Shown in pieces: positions 17,311 to 25,778 of a DNA stretch of 64,000 bases; the stretch's first letter is position 1; each line of letters begins with the position of its first letter. The notes beneath the pieces were generated by a model, which did not search any database, was not told the origin of the DNA, and saw only the letters and a program-made list of their open reading frames with translations. The stretch covers positions 762,001-826,000 of the forward strand of contig NZ_CP022253.1 of the NCBI RefSeq assembly GCF_003119195.2. Direction: 5' to 3'. The DNA is from Azospirillum baldaniorum (GTDB lineage Bacteria; Pseudomonadota; Alphaproteobacteria; Azospirillales; Azospirillaceae). The position numbers and the translations under genes are program-made.

Positions 17311-18552
17311 TCAGCGGCCTTTTGCGGCGTGTTTGGGCTCGGCGAGAAGCTCCGCATAGACGGCCAGCGTGTCGGCGCACATGCGCTGCTTGGTGTAGCG
17401 CTCGGCGACGAAGGCGCGGGCGCGCGCGCCGATGGCGTCGCGCTGCTCCGTCGTCAGGGACAGCGCCTCGTCCAGCGCCTTGGCCAGCGCGTCGGGATCG
17501 GCGGGCGGCACCACCCAGGCGGTCTCGCCGGGAATCACCGTCTCCTGGTAGGCGCCGATGGCGGACACGATCACCGGGCGTCCCATGGCCTGGGCTTCGA
17601 CGATCACCCGCCCGAAGGCTTCCGGCTCCTGCGAGGCGGAGACGACGACGGTGGACAGTCGGTAGGCGGCGGCCATGTCGTTGCAATGGTCGGTCATCGT
17701 GACGACGCCCTCCAGCCCGGCGCGGCGCACCTGCTCCTCCAACTCCTGCCGGTAACCGGTGCGGCCCTGGTCGGACCCGACGAGCAGCGCGCAGACGTCC
17801 TTGCGCCCCAGCTTCGCCAGCGCGTCGATCAGCACCGTCTGGCCCTTCCAGCGGGTCAGGCGGCCGGGCAGCAGGATCACCGGCTTGTCGTCGGGCAGTC
17901 GCCATTTCTGGGCGAGTTGGATCATCCGGGCGGAGCTGACACGCTCCGGCGCGAAGGACAGCGGGTCGATGCCGCGGTGGATGGTGCGGATGACCGCCGG
18001 ATCGACCGCGTAGTTCTCCAGGATGTGGCGGCGGATGAAGCCGGAGATGGCGATGATCCGTTCGCCCCGCGCCATCACCGAATTGTACCAGCGCTTCAGC
18101 CCGTTCTTGTAATTGTACGGGGCGTGGAAGGTGGTCATGTAGCGCGCGCCGGTCTTCTGGCAGGCCAGCCAGGCGCTCCAGGCCGGGGCGCGGGAGCGGG
18201 CGTGCACGATGTCCACCCCGTTCTCCCGGATGATCGCCTCCAGCTTGCGCGCGTTGCGGCGGATGACCAGCGGGTTCTTGGAGGCCAGCGGCAGGGTGAT
18301 GTGGCGGATGCCGGCGCGGTCCAGCTCCGCCGCCATCGGCCCGCCTTCGGACGCCACCAGCGGCAGCGCCCCGGCCTGGGCCAGCGCCAGCGCCACATCG
18401 ATGCAGCCGCGTTCGGCCCCGCCGGTGACCAGCGCCGGCAGCACCTGAAGAACGACGGGCCGGCGGCCGGCGGCCGCGAAGGCGCCCTTCGCGAAGGCGT
18501 TGGCCGGGTTGCGCGGGTCCTCGCCGGTGCTAAGCTGGGATTCGACGTCCAT
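17311..18552 (-). CDS. glycosyltransferase family 4 protein
   Basis: A 413-residue GT-B fold transferase. The acceptor domain begins VVLQVLPALVTGGAERGCID near residue 34. The nucleotide-sugar domain has ILLPGRLTRWKGQTVLIDAL near 232, ASQEPEAFGRVIVEAQAMG near 315 (the EPFG-E motif of family 4) and PVIVSAIGA. It probably builds cell-surface polysaccharide or lipopolysaccharide core in the cytoplasm; sugar and acceptor cannot be read. The ATG at 18552 is preferred to a GTG two codons upstream because AGGA sits better spaced. It is divergent from the alpha/beta hydrolase, with only 42 bp between. Confidence 0.88.
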   Translation of the reverse strand: MDVESQLSTGEDPRNPANAFAKGAFAAAGRRPVVLQVLPALVTGGAERGCIDVALALAQAGALPLVASEGGPMAAELDRAGIRHITLPLASKNPLVIRRNARKLEAIIRENGVDIVHARSRAPAWSAWLACQKTGARYMTTFHAPYNYKNGLKRWYNSVMARGERIIAISGFIRRHILENYAVDPAVIRTIHRGIDPLSFAPERVSSARMIQLAQKWRLPDDKPVILLPGRLTRWKGQTVLIDALAKLGRKDVCALLVGSDQGRTGYRQELEEQVRRAGLEGVVTMTDHCNDMAAAYRLSTVVVSASQEPEAFGRVIVEAQAMGRPVIVSAIGAYQETVIPGETAWVVPPADPDALAKALDEALSLTTEQRDAIGARARAFVAERYTKQRMCADTLAVYAELLAEPKHAAKGR

Positions 18553-18594
18553 AGTCACAGATTCCTAAAGTCCTGGCCCACAGAGGTGTCCGAT

Positions 18595-19398
18595 ATGACC
18601 GAACCCGCAGCCGGCCCCGTCCCGTCGCCGGGCGGCGCGCACCATAGCCTGAAGCGCGGCGCCGCGACCATAGCCTATCGTCACACCCCGGGCCGCGACC
18701 CGGAAGGGCTGGCCCCCGGCGTGATGTTCCTCGGCGGCTTCATGTCCGACATGACCGGCACCAAGGCGTTGGCCCTGGAGGAATGGGCGGCGGGCGAGGG
18801 GCTGTCCTTCACCCGTTTCGACTATCAGGGGCATGGCGCCTCCAGCGGACGGTTCGACGAGGGCACCATCGGGCTGTGGGCCGACGACGCGCTGGCCGTC
18901 CTGGACCGCGTGACGGTGGGGCCGCAGATCCTCGTCGGCTCCTCCATGGGCGGCTGGATGATGATGCTGACCGCCCTGCGCCGTCCGGAGCGGGTGGCCG
19001 GCTTGGTCGGCATCGCCGCCGCCCCAGACTTCACCGAGGATCTGATGTGGGACCTCTTCGATGAGCCTGTCCGCCGCGAGATCCTGGAGGCGGGCCGCTG
19101 GCTTCGCCCCTCCTACTACGGGCCGGAGCCGCAGCCGATCACCCGCGCCCTGATCGAGGACGGGCGCAACCACCTGCTGCTGCGCCAGCCGATCGCCTTC
19201 GACAAGCCGGTGCGCCTGCTGCACGGCATGGCCGACCCGGATGTGCCCTGGCAGGTCAGCCTGACCCTGGCCGATCGCCTGACCAGCGCGGACGTGCGGG
19301 TGACGCTGGTGAAGGACGGCGACCATCGCCTGTCACGCGAGCAGGACATCGACCTGCTGTGCCGCACGGTGGGCGATCTGGTCCGCGGCTTGGCCTGA
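18595..19398 (+). CDS. alpha/beta hydrolase
   Basis: A 267-residue serine hydrolase. The oxyanion region is FLGGFMSDMTGTKA near residue 45, the nucleophile elbow GSSMGGWM near 118, the acidic residue probably in HGMADPDVPW near 218, and the histidine in DGDHRLSREQD near 243. The FDYQGHGASSG segment near 79 is typical of esterase or thioesterase-like members close to the ABHD10/palmitoyl thioesterase group. The substrate is unknown. The next element downstream is tRNA-Ser. Confidence 0.88.
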   Translation: MTEPAAGPVPSPGGAHHSLKRGAATIAYRHTPGRDPEGLAPGVMFLGGFMSDMTGTKALALEEWAAGEGLSFTRFDYQGHGASSGRFDEGTIGLWADDALAVLDRVTVGPQILVGSSMGGWMMMLTALRRPERVAGLVGIAAAPDFTEDLMWDLFDEPVRREILEAGRWLRPSYYGPEPQPITRALIEDGRNHLLLRQPIAFDKPVRLLHGMADPDVPWQVSLTLADRLTSADVRVTLVKDGDHRLSREQDIDLLCRTVGDLVRGLA

Positions 19399-19516
19399 AG
19401 GAAAGGGCTTCGATCCGTCCAGCGGATCATCCAGAAGACGGTGCAAGATTTTTCCAAAAAAGTGATTTCAGGGGCTTGCGCGCCGCCTTCGGGCTGGATA
19501 TAAACGCGGCCTCTGC

Positions 19517-19607
19517 GGAGGGGTGGCCGAGTGGTCGAAGGCGCACGCCTGGAAAGTGTGTATACCCCAAAAGGGTATCGAGGGTTCGAATCCCTCTCCC
19601 TCCGCCA
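19517..19607 (+). tRNA. tRNA-Ser (anticodon GGA)
   Basis: A 91-nt class II tRNA. Acceptor GGAGGGG pairs with TCCCTCC, the discriminator is G, and CCA is encoded. Anticodon stem CACGC/GTGTG with loop CTGGAAA gives GGA, reading UCC and UCU. The long variable arm TATACCC-loop-GGGTATC and T-arm GAGGG TTCGAAT CCCTC are complete. Its last 8 nt form the start of a long direct repeat, so it looks like the attachment site of the island that follows. Confidence 0.97.
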
Positions 19608-19720
19608 GTTTTTCCTGCTGACTTTTCTGTGGCGTCAGCAGAAGTGAGATACCGCCGTACTTCCGGGCGGTTAGCCTTATACTTTCCCAGACATAGACCC
19701 TGTCGAGGGGCGCAAGCCGC
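19600..19720 (+). repeat. 121-bp direct repeat, left copy (candidate attL at tRNA-Ser)
   Basis: This stretch matches 59292-59412 without gaps, with 13 mismatches in 121 bp (about 89% identity). The first 26 bp are identical and begin with the last 8 nt of tRNA-Ser. Inside are two dyads: CTGCTGAC / GTCAGCAG and CCGCC / GGCGG around TACTTCC. Position at a tRNA 3' end, with a serine recombinase 250 bp away, fits an island boundary. Confidence 0.7.
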
Positions 19721-19917
19721 GCTGTTTGGCCGGTCTGTGCCCGCTTTTCTCCGCCGGTCCGGGATCGACTTCCCTTTCGGGCGCGAAAGGTTACTCGCCT
19801 GCCATGGCGCTGTCTCCCGGTTCGGGGAAACCCCGCGCATGACCGGAACCGTCGCGTTCCCGCCAAGACCACGATAGTCCGACAGCGCCGCCCAAGGTTT
19901 GGCTGAGTGACGCTGAC
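19721..19917. other. intergenic, nothing recognised
   Basis: About 200 bp between the repeat and the recombinase terminator. Short frames exist on both strands but none resembles a protein. Confidence 0.4.
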
Positions 19918-19956
19918 GAAAGAGCGCGGCGCCCCGAGGGGGCGCCGCGCTCTTTC
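19918..19956 (-). terminator. perfect 18-bp hairpin, terminator of the recombinase operon
   Basis: GAAAGAGCGCGGCGCCCC and its exact complement are separated by GAG, 17 bp past the recombinase stop. The TTTC end gives a weak U-tract on either strand. Confidence 0.75.
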
Positions 19957-19972
19957 CCGGATCGGGATATGA

Positions 19973-21616
19973 TCAGCGGGAAGGGAAGCCGAGGAGCCGG
20001 CGCTGCTCGTTCCAGGCCAGCGGGATGTCGGTTTCCAGCATCGTGGCCAGGGTGAGGCGGCGCGGCTGCTCCCCGCGCAGGATGGCGTCGACGAGGTCGG
20101 GGGCGAGAAAGGCCAGCCTCAGGATCTGGCGGATGTAGGCCTTGGTGCAGCCGGCCTCGGTGGCCAGATCCGACACCGACGCCACCTGCCCCGAGGCGAG
20201 TCGCCGGCACCAGCGATGCGCCCGGGCCAGCGCCTTGACCAGCGCCTCGTCGACACGCGGCCGGGCGGTCAGGTCCTGGCCGTCGGGACCGACGATCACC
20301 CGCCGGCCGCCCCACGTCTTCAGGCGGGCGGGGATTTCCAGGATCCGTTCATCCACGTCCTCGATCAGGCTCTCGCCCCTCTGCATCAGGCGCAGCGCAT
20401 TCCCCGGATCGACGCCGTCGCCATGCGGCAGCGTGATGCGGACCCGCTCCGCGCCCACCTCGATGCGCCGCACCAGCACGGCCAGCCGGCGGGCCTTCTC
20501 CTGCACCGTCAACCGCTCCCAGTCCCGTCGCCCGGCACCGGCCATGAGCGCGCAGAGCCGATCCTCCACCAGCTGTTCGATGGCCGGGGCCGACACCCGG
20601 GTCAGCGTGCCGGCCGTCTCCGGACGGTGCTGCAGGACCGCCTGGCTGGTGTAGTAGCGGTAGCGCCGTCCCTTCTTGAGGCAATGCGACGGGCTCATCA
20701 TGTTGCCGCGGTCGTCGACGATCAGGCCGGTCAGCAGCGGCCGACCGGCAACGCGGGGACGGTTCTCCCGCTCGACCCGGTTGGTCTCCAGGATCGCCTG
20801 CACCCGCTCCCACAGCTCCTGCGGCACGATCGCCGCGTGCTCGCCGGGGTAGGGGGTGCCCTTGTGCACCGCCTCGCCGAGGTAGACGCGGTTGCGCAGC
20901 AGCTTGTACAGGTTGCCGCGGCCGTACGGGCCGCCGCCGCGCGTTCCCCCGGCCTGGGTGGTCCAGCGCTTGCTGGTGATGCCGCGCGTACGGAGGTCGG
21001 CAACCAGTTGTTTCACCGAGCGGAGGTCGCCGTAGCGCTCGAAGATCAGGCGGACCCGCTCCGCCTCCTCGTCGTTCACCACCAGCTTGCGGTCGCGGAC
21101 GTCGTAGCCGAGCGGCGGCGTGCCGCCCATCCACATCCCCTTGCGGCGGGATGCGGCGACCTTGTCGCGGATGCGCTCGCCGGTGACCTCGCGCTCGAAC
21201 TGGGCGAAGGAGAGCAGCACGTTGAGGGTGAGCCGGCCCATCGAGGAGGTGGTGTTGAAGTGCTGCGTCACCGAGACGAAGGAAGCGCCCCGGGCGTCGA
21301 GGATCTCGACGATGCGGGCGAAATCGGCGAGCGAGCGGGTGAGCCGGTCGACCTTGTAGACGATCACCACGTCGATGCGTCCCTGGCCGAGGTCGGCGAG
21401 CAGGCGCTGCAGGCCGGGGCGCTCCATGGAGCCGCCGGAGAAGCCGCCGTCGTCGTAGGACGGACCGGTGAGCCGCCAGCCCTCGTGCGCCTGGCTGGCG
21501 ATGTAGGCGGCGCAGGCCTCGCGCTGGGCGTCGAGTGAGTTGAAGGACTGCTCCAGTCCTTCGTCGGAGGATTTGCGCGTGTAGATGGCGCAGCGGACGG
21601 TCGGGGGCCGTGTCAT
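19973..21616 (-). CDS. large serine recombinase
   Basis: A 547-residue site-specific recombinase. The N-terminal resolvase domain (about 8-150) has the catalytic serine in IYTRKSSDEG near residue 14, VVIVYKVDRLTRSLADF near 83 and FAQFEREVTGERIRDK near 135. The Recombinase domain follows (GTPPLGYDVRDRKLV, then NLYKLLRNRVYLGEA), and then a long C-terminal DNA-binding part. The start is the ATG overlapping the DUF2924 stop by 4 bp. Its closeness to the tRNA-Ser repeat makes it a candidate integrase of the island. The DUF2924, DUF3489, DUF5681 and methyltransferase genes upstream are its usual companions in alphaproteobacteria. Confidence 0.92.
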   Translation of the reverse strand: MTRPPTVRCAIYTRKSSDEGLEQSFNSLDAQREACAAYIASQAHEGWRLTGPSYDDGGFSGGSMERPGLQRLLADLGQGRIDVVIVYKVDRLTRSLADFARIVEILDARGASFVSVTQHFNTTSSMGRLTLNVLLSFAQFEREVTGERIRDKVAASRRKGMWMGGTPPLGYDVRDRKLVVNDEEAERVRLIFERYGDLRSVKQLVADLRTRGITSKRWTTQAGGTRGGGPYGRGNLYKLLRNRVYLGEAVHKGTPYPGEHAAIVPQELWERVQAILETNRVERENRPRVAGRPLLTGLIVDDRGNMMSPSHCLKKGRRYRYYTSQAVLQHRPETAGTLTRVSAPAIEQLVEDRLCALMAGAGRRDWERLTVQEKARRLAVLVRRIEVGAERVRITLPHGDGVDPGNALRLMQRGESLIEDVDERILEIPARLKTWGGRRVIVGPDGQDLTARPRVDEALVKALARAHRWCRRLASGQVASVSDLATEAGCTKAYIRQILRLAFLAPDLVDAILRGEQPRRLTLATMLETDIPLAWNEQRRLLGFPSR

Positions 21617-22089
21617 GCCGGCCGGTCCTTGCCGCGGTCCAGCCGCAGGCCGAAGAACTTCGGCCCCGACCAGGCGGTGCCGGTGATGCGCCGGGCGATG
21701 GGGGAGAGGCTGGTGAAGCGCTCGCCCTGATGCTCGAAGCCGTCCTCGAGCACGCGGACCTGATGATGGACGCCGCGCCACTCGCGGCTGAGCACGGTCC
21801 CGGGGCTGAGCGACAGGGTGGGAGCCGGGCGGTGATCGGGGTTGCGCTCGAAGGTGCCGGCGAGTCGCGTCAGCCGCCGCCGCGTCTCGGCGGTGAGCCC
21901 GCCATGGACCTTTTCCTGAAGCTCCCAGGCGATGAGCCCGGCGAGGATCTCCCGGCTCCGGCACGCCGGAGCGGGGCGTCCGAGCCGGCGCCCCCACTCC
22001 AGACGGAGGTCGTCGAGGCTCAAGGTGCGGAGGGCGTCGATGATCGCCTCGAGATCACCGGGCATGCTGGCGGTGGGACGGTGCGCCAT
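21613..22089 (-). CDS. DUF2924 domain protein
   Basis: A 158-residue protein with typical DUF2924 features: a helical N-terminus with LSLDDLRLEWGRRLGRPAP, then ILAGLIAWELQEKVHGG near residue 56, and the C-terminal LSPGTVLSREWRGVHHQV plus FTSLSPIARRITGTAWSG. The family occurs next to serine recombinases in mobile regions and may be a recombinase accessory or DNA-binding factor, but this is unproven. It overlaps the recombinase start by 4 bp and lies 10 bp after the DUF3489 gene. The start at 22089 is chosen for the family N-terminus. Confidence 0.88.
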   Translation of the reverse strand: MAHRPTASMPGDLEAIIDALRTLSLDDLRLEWGRRLGRPAPACRSREILAGLIAWELQEKVHGGLTAETRRRLTRLAGTFERNPDHRPAPTLSLSPGTVLSREWRGVHHQVRVLEDGFEHQGERFTSLSPIARRITGTAWSGPKFFGLRLDRGKDRPA

Positions 22090-22099
22090 GGGCCGGTCC

Positions 22100-22564
22100 T
22101 CAACCGGCATCGACAATGCGATACACGCGGCCGGCGTCGGTCCGGGTCGATTCGATCGTGAGCCCGAGCCTCTTCCTGAGGGCGCCGGAGATGGCGCCAC
22201 GCACGGTGTGCTTCTGCCAGCCGGTGGCGGCAACGATCTCGTCGAGGCTGGCGCCTTGTTCGCGGCGGAGCAGGACGATCACCTGCGCCTGCTTGGAGAT
22301 GGCCGGGGTGCTGTCTTCAGCGGGGGGTGGTGTGGGCTCCAGCTTCTGGAGGCCGGTCCAGAGGCCGTGGACCGCACTTGCCCGGGTTTTGAAGCGTTTG
22401 GACAGCACCCCGGGAAGGACATTCCATAGAGCGGTCAGGCGGGGCAGGGAGAGGCCACTGGCGGCAAGCTCCTCTTCCGAGCGGATCAGCAGGGCATCGG
22501 CTGGAAGGCCACGGCTGGTCGTATGTGCAGTAACGGTATCGTCGTGGATGAGGTAGACGGGCAT
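22100..22564 (-). CDS. DUF3489 domain protein (winged-helix-like)
   Basis: A 154-residue protein. The C-terminal half (about 90-150) is a DUF3489 helix-turn-helix-like domain: VIVLLRREQGASLDEIVAAT, then GWQKHTVRGAISGALRKRLG and a final wing-like STRTDAGRVYRI. The N-terminal half is unassigned. It precedes DUF2924 and the recombinase in one operon, an arrangement common in alphaproteobacterial mobile elements, so a DNA-binding role in excision or regulation is plausible. Confidence 0.88.
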   Translation of the reverse strand: MPVYLIHDDTVTAHTTSRGLPADALLIRSEEELAASGLSLPRLTALWNVLPGVLSKRFKTRASAVHGLWTGLQKLEPTPPPAEDSTPAISKQAQVIVLLRREQGASLDEIVAATGWQKHTVRGAISGALRKRLGLTIESTRTDAGRVYRIVDAG

Positions 22565-22739
22565 GGCTGTGGATCCTCGGTCGGTGGTGAGCGGTTCGTC
22601 GCCTTGGACCCACAGTCACGCTCTCTTGGCGGTTGCCAGCCACTCCTTTCAGGAAGGTTCCATTGCTTTCTTTCGCCGGGTTCGAGCATTTCCGAATGAC
22701 AGCGCCCGTTCTTCTTTCTGCGGATTTGACAAAGAAAGG

Positions 22740-23147
22740 TTAGCCATCGTCCTCGTTGTCAATATTTCCGCGGTACTTGGCTTGGTGTTGTTCGACCCGC
22801 TTCTCCCATTCCTCATCGGTGAACGGCCCGGGAACAACAAGCACGCCGGTTGGTTCCGACGCGGAGGAGGAAGCCGTTTTGGTTTCCAGCTTCAGAATAG
22901 CCTCGAATGCTCTGGTATCCCCTTTGATCGCCTTATGCGTTTGGGCCAGCAGCATTGCTTCTCCCTTGGACACCGTTCTCATTGCACCGTCTTCGCGGAG
23001 GGTGACCGTTTCCCCGAGAATTCCGGCAAGCAATGCGCTCAGGTTCTTGCTTTTCCTCGGTCGTCCCTTGGGGTTTCCCGACTTGCCGGGCTGGAACCGG
23101 TGCGACGGGGGCGGCTTCTTGTAACCGACCTTGTAATCACCAGTCAT
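22740..23147 (-). CDS. DUF5681 domain protein
   Basis: A 135-residue protein whose N-terminus has the DUF5681 signature: a basic, Gly/Pro/Lys-rich segment HRFQPGKSGNPKGRPRKS at about 17-34, followed by helices (LSALLAGILGETV, AMLLAQTHKAIKGDTRAFEAI) and an acidic C-terminus. The family is common in phage and island regions. Its function is unknown, though the basic AT-hook-like motif suggests nucleic-acid contact. It overlaps the methyltransferase gene by 11 bp, which fits co-translation. Confidence 0.85.
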   Translation of the reverse strand: MTGDYKVGYKKPPPSHRFQPGKSGNPKGRPRKSKNLSALLAGILGETVTLREDGAMRTVSKGEAMLLAQTHKAIKGDTRAFEAILKLETKTASSSASEPTGVLVVPGPFTDEEWEKRVEQHQAKYRGNIDNEDDG

Positions 23148-24483
23148 AGCTGTCCTCCCGGATTTCGGTCGGCTCGGCCACGGGCGCACGCTGCTTTCCG
23201 ACGTCCGCATGGCTGTGCCCGGTCCCGGCGAGACGAGCCGCTTCGCCGCTCTCCCGCTGCCAGCGGTCGATGGCGGTGTCGACGTAGCGGGGATCCAGTT
23301 CGATGGCGTAGCCCTGCCGGTCGGCGCGGTGGGCGGCGATCAGCGTCGTGCCGCTCCCCGCGAAGGCATCGAGGACAATCCCGCCCTTTTTGGAGCAGTC
23401 CTTGACCGTATCCGCGACCAGGGCAACCGGCTTGACCGTGGGATGCATCCGCAATTCGTCGAGCCGGTCGGGCTTCAGCGTGTTGACGCCCGCATAGTCC
23501 CAGACGTTGGTGCGGTAGCGCCCATGCTGCCCCAGTTCGAAATTGTTGATGTGAGGCGCCCGGCCGTTCTTGAAGACGAAGACCAGCTCGTGCTTGGAGC
23601 GGTAGAAGGTTCCCATGCCGCCGTTGTCCTTGTTCCAGACACAGACGTTCTTCAGTTCGGCGTAGACGGCGCGTCCGGCGGTCGACAGCTCGTGGAGGTG
23701 ACGCCAGTCCATGCACACGTAGTGGATCGAGCCGTCCGTGCTGTGATCGGCGAGGTTCCGCAGCACCGTGGTGAGGAAGGTGGTGAACTCGGCCTCGGAC
23801 ATCTCGCCGGAGGCCATGGCGAACTCCTGGTGGCGGACGCTGCCGGCGCCGCAGACGTGCCCGGCGATCGGCACGTTGTAGGGGGGATCGGTGAAGATCA
23901 TCTGCGCCGTCCGACCGTCCATGAGACGGGCGAAGGCGGCCGGATCACGGGCATCACCACACAGGAGACGGTGCGGGCCGAGCAGCCACAGATCGCCGGG
24001 CCGCGATACCGGTGGTGCCGTGAAATCCGGTTCCGGCACTTGGTCAGCCGTGGCGGCTTCGTCCGATCCCGTGCCGTCGAGCAGGATTTCGATGTCACCA
24101 ACCTCGAAGCCGGTGAGGGTGAGATCGAAGCTGATGTCCAGTTCGGTGATGTACTTCAATTCAAGGGCCAGGAGGTCGCGGTCCCAGCCGGCATTCTCGG
24201 CGAGTTTGTTGTCGGCGATGATGTAGGCGCGCCTCTGCGCCTCGGTCATCTCCTCCAGACGGATGGCCGGTACGGTCGGCAGGCCGAGCAGCTTGGCGGC
24301 GGCGACGCGGCCATGCCCGGCGACAATCCGATCCTGGCGGTCGAGGAGGATCGGATTGGTGAAGCCGAACGCCCCGATGCTGTCGGCGATCTGCCGGATC
24401 TGCTTCGGGGAATGGGTGCGCGGATTGCGGTCGTGCGGCTGAAGCGCGGCGACGCTGCGGTATTCGATGTGGAGTTCGGCCAC
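23137..24483 (-). CDS. ParB-nuclease domain / DNA adenine-type methyltransferase fusion
   Basis: A 448-residue fusion. Residues about 5-95 are a ParB/Srx-like domain (LQPHDRNPRTHSPKQIRQI, RIVAGHGRVAAAKLLG). From about 150 it is a DNA methyltransferase with motif IV DPPYN near 205 and a C-terminal FAGSGTTLIAAHRADR SAM-binding motif near 385, the beta-type motif order. It should methylate N6 of adenine or N4 of cytosine in an unknown site. No partner endonuclease is fused. The GTG start at 24483 has GGGAG 7 bp upstream; longer in-frame extensions lack conserved sequence. Confidence 0.88.
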   Translation of the reverse strand: MAELHIEYRSVAALQPHDRNPRTHSPKQIRQIADSIGAFGFTNPILLDRQDRIVAGHGRVAAAKLLGLPTVPAIRLEEMTEAQRRAYIIADNKLAENAGWDRDLLALELKYITELDISFDLTLTGFEVGDIEILLDGTGSDEAATADQVPEPDFTAPPVSRPGDLWLLGPHRLLCGDARDPAAFARLMDGRTAQMIFTDPPYNVPIAGHVCGAGSVRHQEFAMASGEMSEAEFTTFLTTVLRNLADHSTDGSIHYVCMDWRHLHELSTAGRAVYAELKNVCVWNKDNGGMGTFYRSKHELVFVFKNGRAPHINNFELGQHGRYRTNVWDYAGVNTLKPDRLDELRMHPTVKPVALVADTVKDCSKKGGIVLDAFAGSGTTLIAAHRADRQGYAIELDPRYVDTAIDRWQRESGEAARLAGTGHSHADVGKQRAPVAEPTEIREDSYDW

Positions 24484-24739
24484 GGCGTGGCTCCCGTGTT
24501 GAGCGGGGACACGCCGGACATGAAAATGGCGTGACCCGCGATGGCTTTCGCCGTGTCCACCGGAATCCCGGTTCCGACACGGGCCCATCGGGCGTCGCGC
24601 CCTCACTGTCGGAGCTACCACAGGCGGCTTCGGATCGCCCTCGCCGCCGGCCCTCGCTCCAGGCAACACTCTTGTGCCATGGACGGGCGCCGGACGGCAG
24701 GGGGCTTGTTCTAACGTTTTGCTCGACCGTGTCCCGACG

Positions 24740-25258
24740 TCAGCTTTCCACACCGGTGCGGTCCAGGTGGTCGATGAGGCGTTCGGCCACCTCGCGCATG
24801 TCCTGGCAGCGGTAGGGGGTGTAGCGGTCTTTCGATGCGCTGCTCGGGCTGGGGGTGATCGCCAGCTTCTCGGTCTTGCGCATCGACACGGCCGGCAGTT
24901 CGGCCATGGGGATCAGCCAGGCGCGTTGCACGCTTCCCTGCTGCATGTCGAGCAGCACGGCCAGGAGGAACATGTCCGGCCCGTCCCGGAACGTGCTGGT
25001 GCGTACATCGAACTGCACATAGCCGAGCGCGCTGTCGTCCTTTGCGACACGCCCCTTCACCTGGACCGTGACCGAGCAGCCGGTGACCTTGTCGTGCAGG
25101 AGGAGATCGACGCCGCCATCGTCGGCGAGCGGTACGAAGGGGGAGAGGCGGCCGGCCGAGGCCAACATGAGCTGCGCTCCGACGATATTTTCGCCAATCC
25201 TACCAATCTGCGTGGTGCTGAGAGTCATGTGCATTTGATTCGAGTTCCTCTGTTTCAT
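24740..25258 (-). CDS. DUF4365-like protein with PD-(D/E)XK nuclease-like core
   Basis: A 172-residue protein. The core has a GRIGENIVGAQLMLASAG helix near residue 18, then DDGGVDLLLHDK and TVQVKGRVA near 46-73, which is the D...(E/Q)xK arrangement of the PD-(D/E)XK fold with Gln in the middle position. The rest is beta-rich. Homologues are often annotated DUF4365. Nuclease activity is possible but not shown. It is divergent from an XRE regulator and upstream of the island methyltransferase, a restriction-like neighbourhood. Starts at Met9 or Met11 are also possible. Confidence 0.65.
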   Translation of the reverse strand: MKQRNSNQMHMTLSTTQIGRIGENIVGAQLMLASAGRLSPFVPLADDGGVDLLLHDKVTGCSVTVQVKGRVAKDDSALGYVQFDVRTSTFRDGPDMFLLAVLLDMQQGSVQRAWLIPMAELPAVSMRKTEKLAITPSPSSASKDRYTPYRCQDMREVAERLIDHLDRTGVES

Positions 25259-25415
25259 TTCGAAGACGTAAAAGGTGCTCTTGCTTTGATGCTTCGAGCT
25301 CTTGTGGCGCGGCTTTTTGTGGCGAGATCATCAACTGTGAACTCTCTTTCGAGCGCCAAGGTCGGTGCAAGTAAGGCTCCAGGTTGAACACCGGTCAAGG
25401 AGAAAAAGTCAGATC

Positions 25416-25727
25416 ATGACTATTCGCTCCAGTGTCTTACCCCTGCTCGACTTCGAGGGGGAGGTCAGCGTGGCGAACCGGGATCGGTATCATCCCAGTT
25501 ATGTGCAGTTGGTGGAGGCGTTGATCGCTGAACGGAAGAGCCGCGATGTCACGCAGGTGGAGGTTGCTCAGAGAATGGGAACAACGCAGTCGTTCGTATC
25601 AAAATATGAACGCCGTGAAGTGCTCATGGACGTACTCGATTATGTTCGCTATTGCCTTGCGATTGGAGTTGAGCCGGTGGAGATTCTCGCGAAATTCAGA
25701 TGGGATCTAACCAATCTCTCACGGTAG
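25416..25727 (+). CDS. XRE-family helix-turn-helix regulator
   Basis: A 103-residue protein with a clear XRE helix-turn-helix at about 38-92: LVEALIAERKSRDVTQVEVA, then QRMGTTQSFVSKYERRE and a trailing DVLDYVRYCLAIGVEP. It stands divergently from the nuclease-like gene with 157 bp of AT-richer DNA between, so it probably controls that gene. The ATG at 25416 is chosen as the start of a compact domain. AAGGAGA is rather far upstream (12 bp), so the start is not certain. Confidence 0.8.
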   Translation: MTIRSSVLPLLDFEGEVSVANRDRYHPSYVQLVEALIAERKSRDVTQVEVAQRMGTTQSFVSKYERREVLMDVLDYVRYCLAIGVEPVEILAKFRWDLTNLSR

Positions 25728-25778
25728 TTGTCTGATGGTGGAGTGTTGTTGAGATCCAGTCTGTTGGGCCGTCCAGGA

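Noticed and set aside
19427..19872. Short minus-strand frames with GEGFEPSI-like translation
   Set aside because: This is the usual antisense translation of a tRNA-Ser gene, not a protein.
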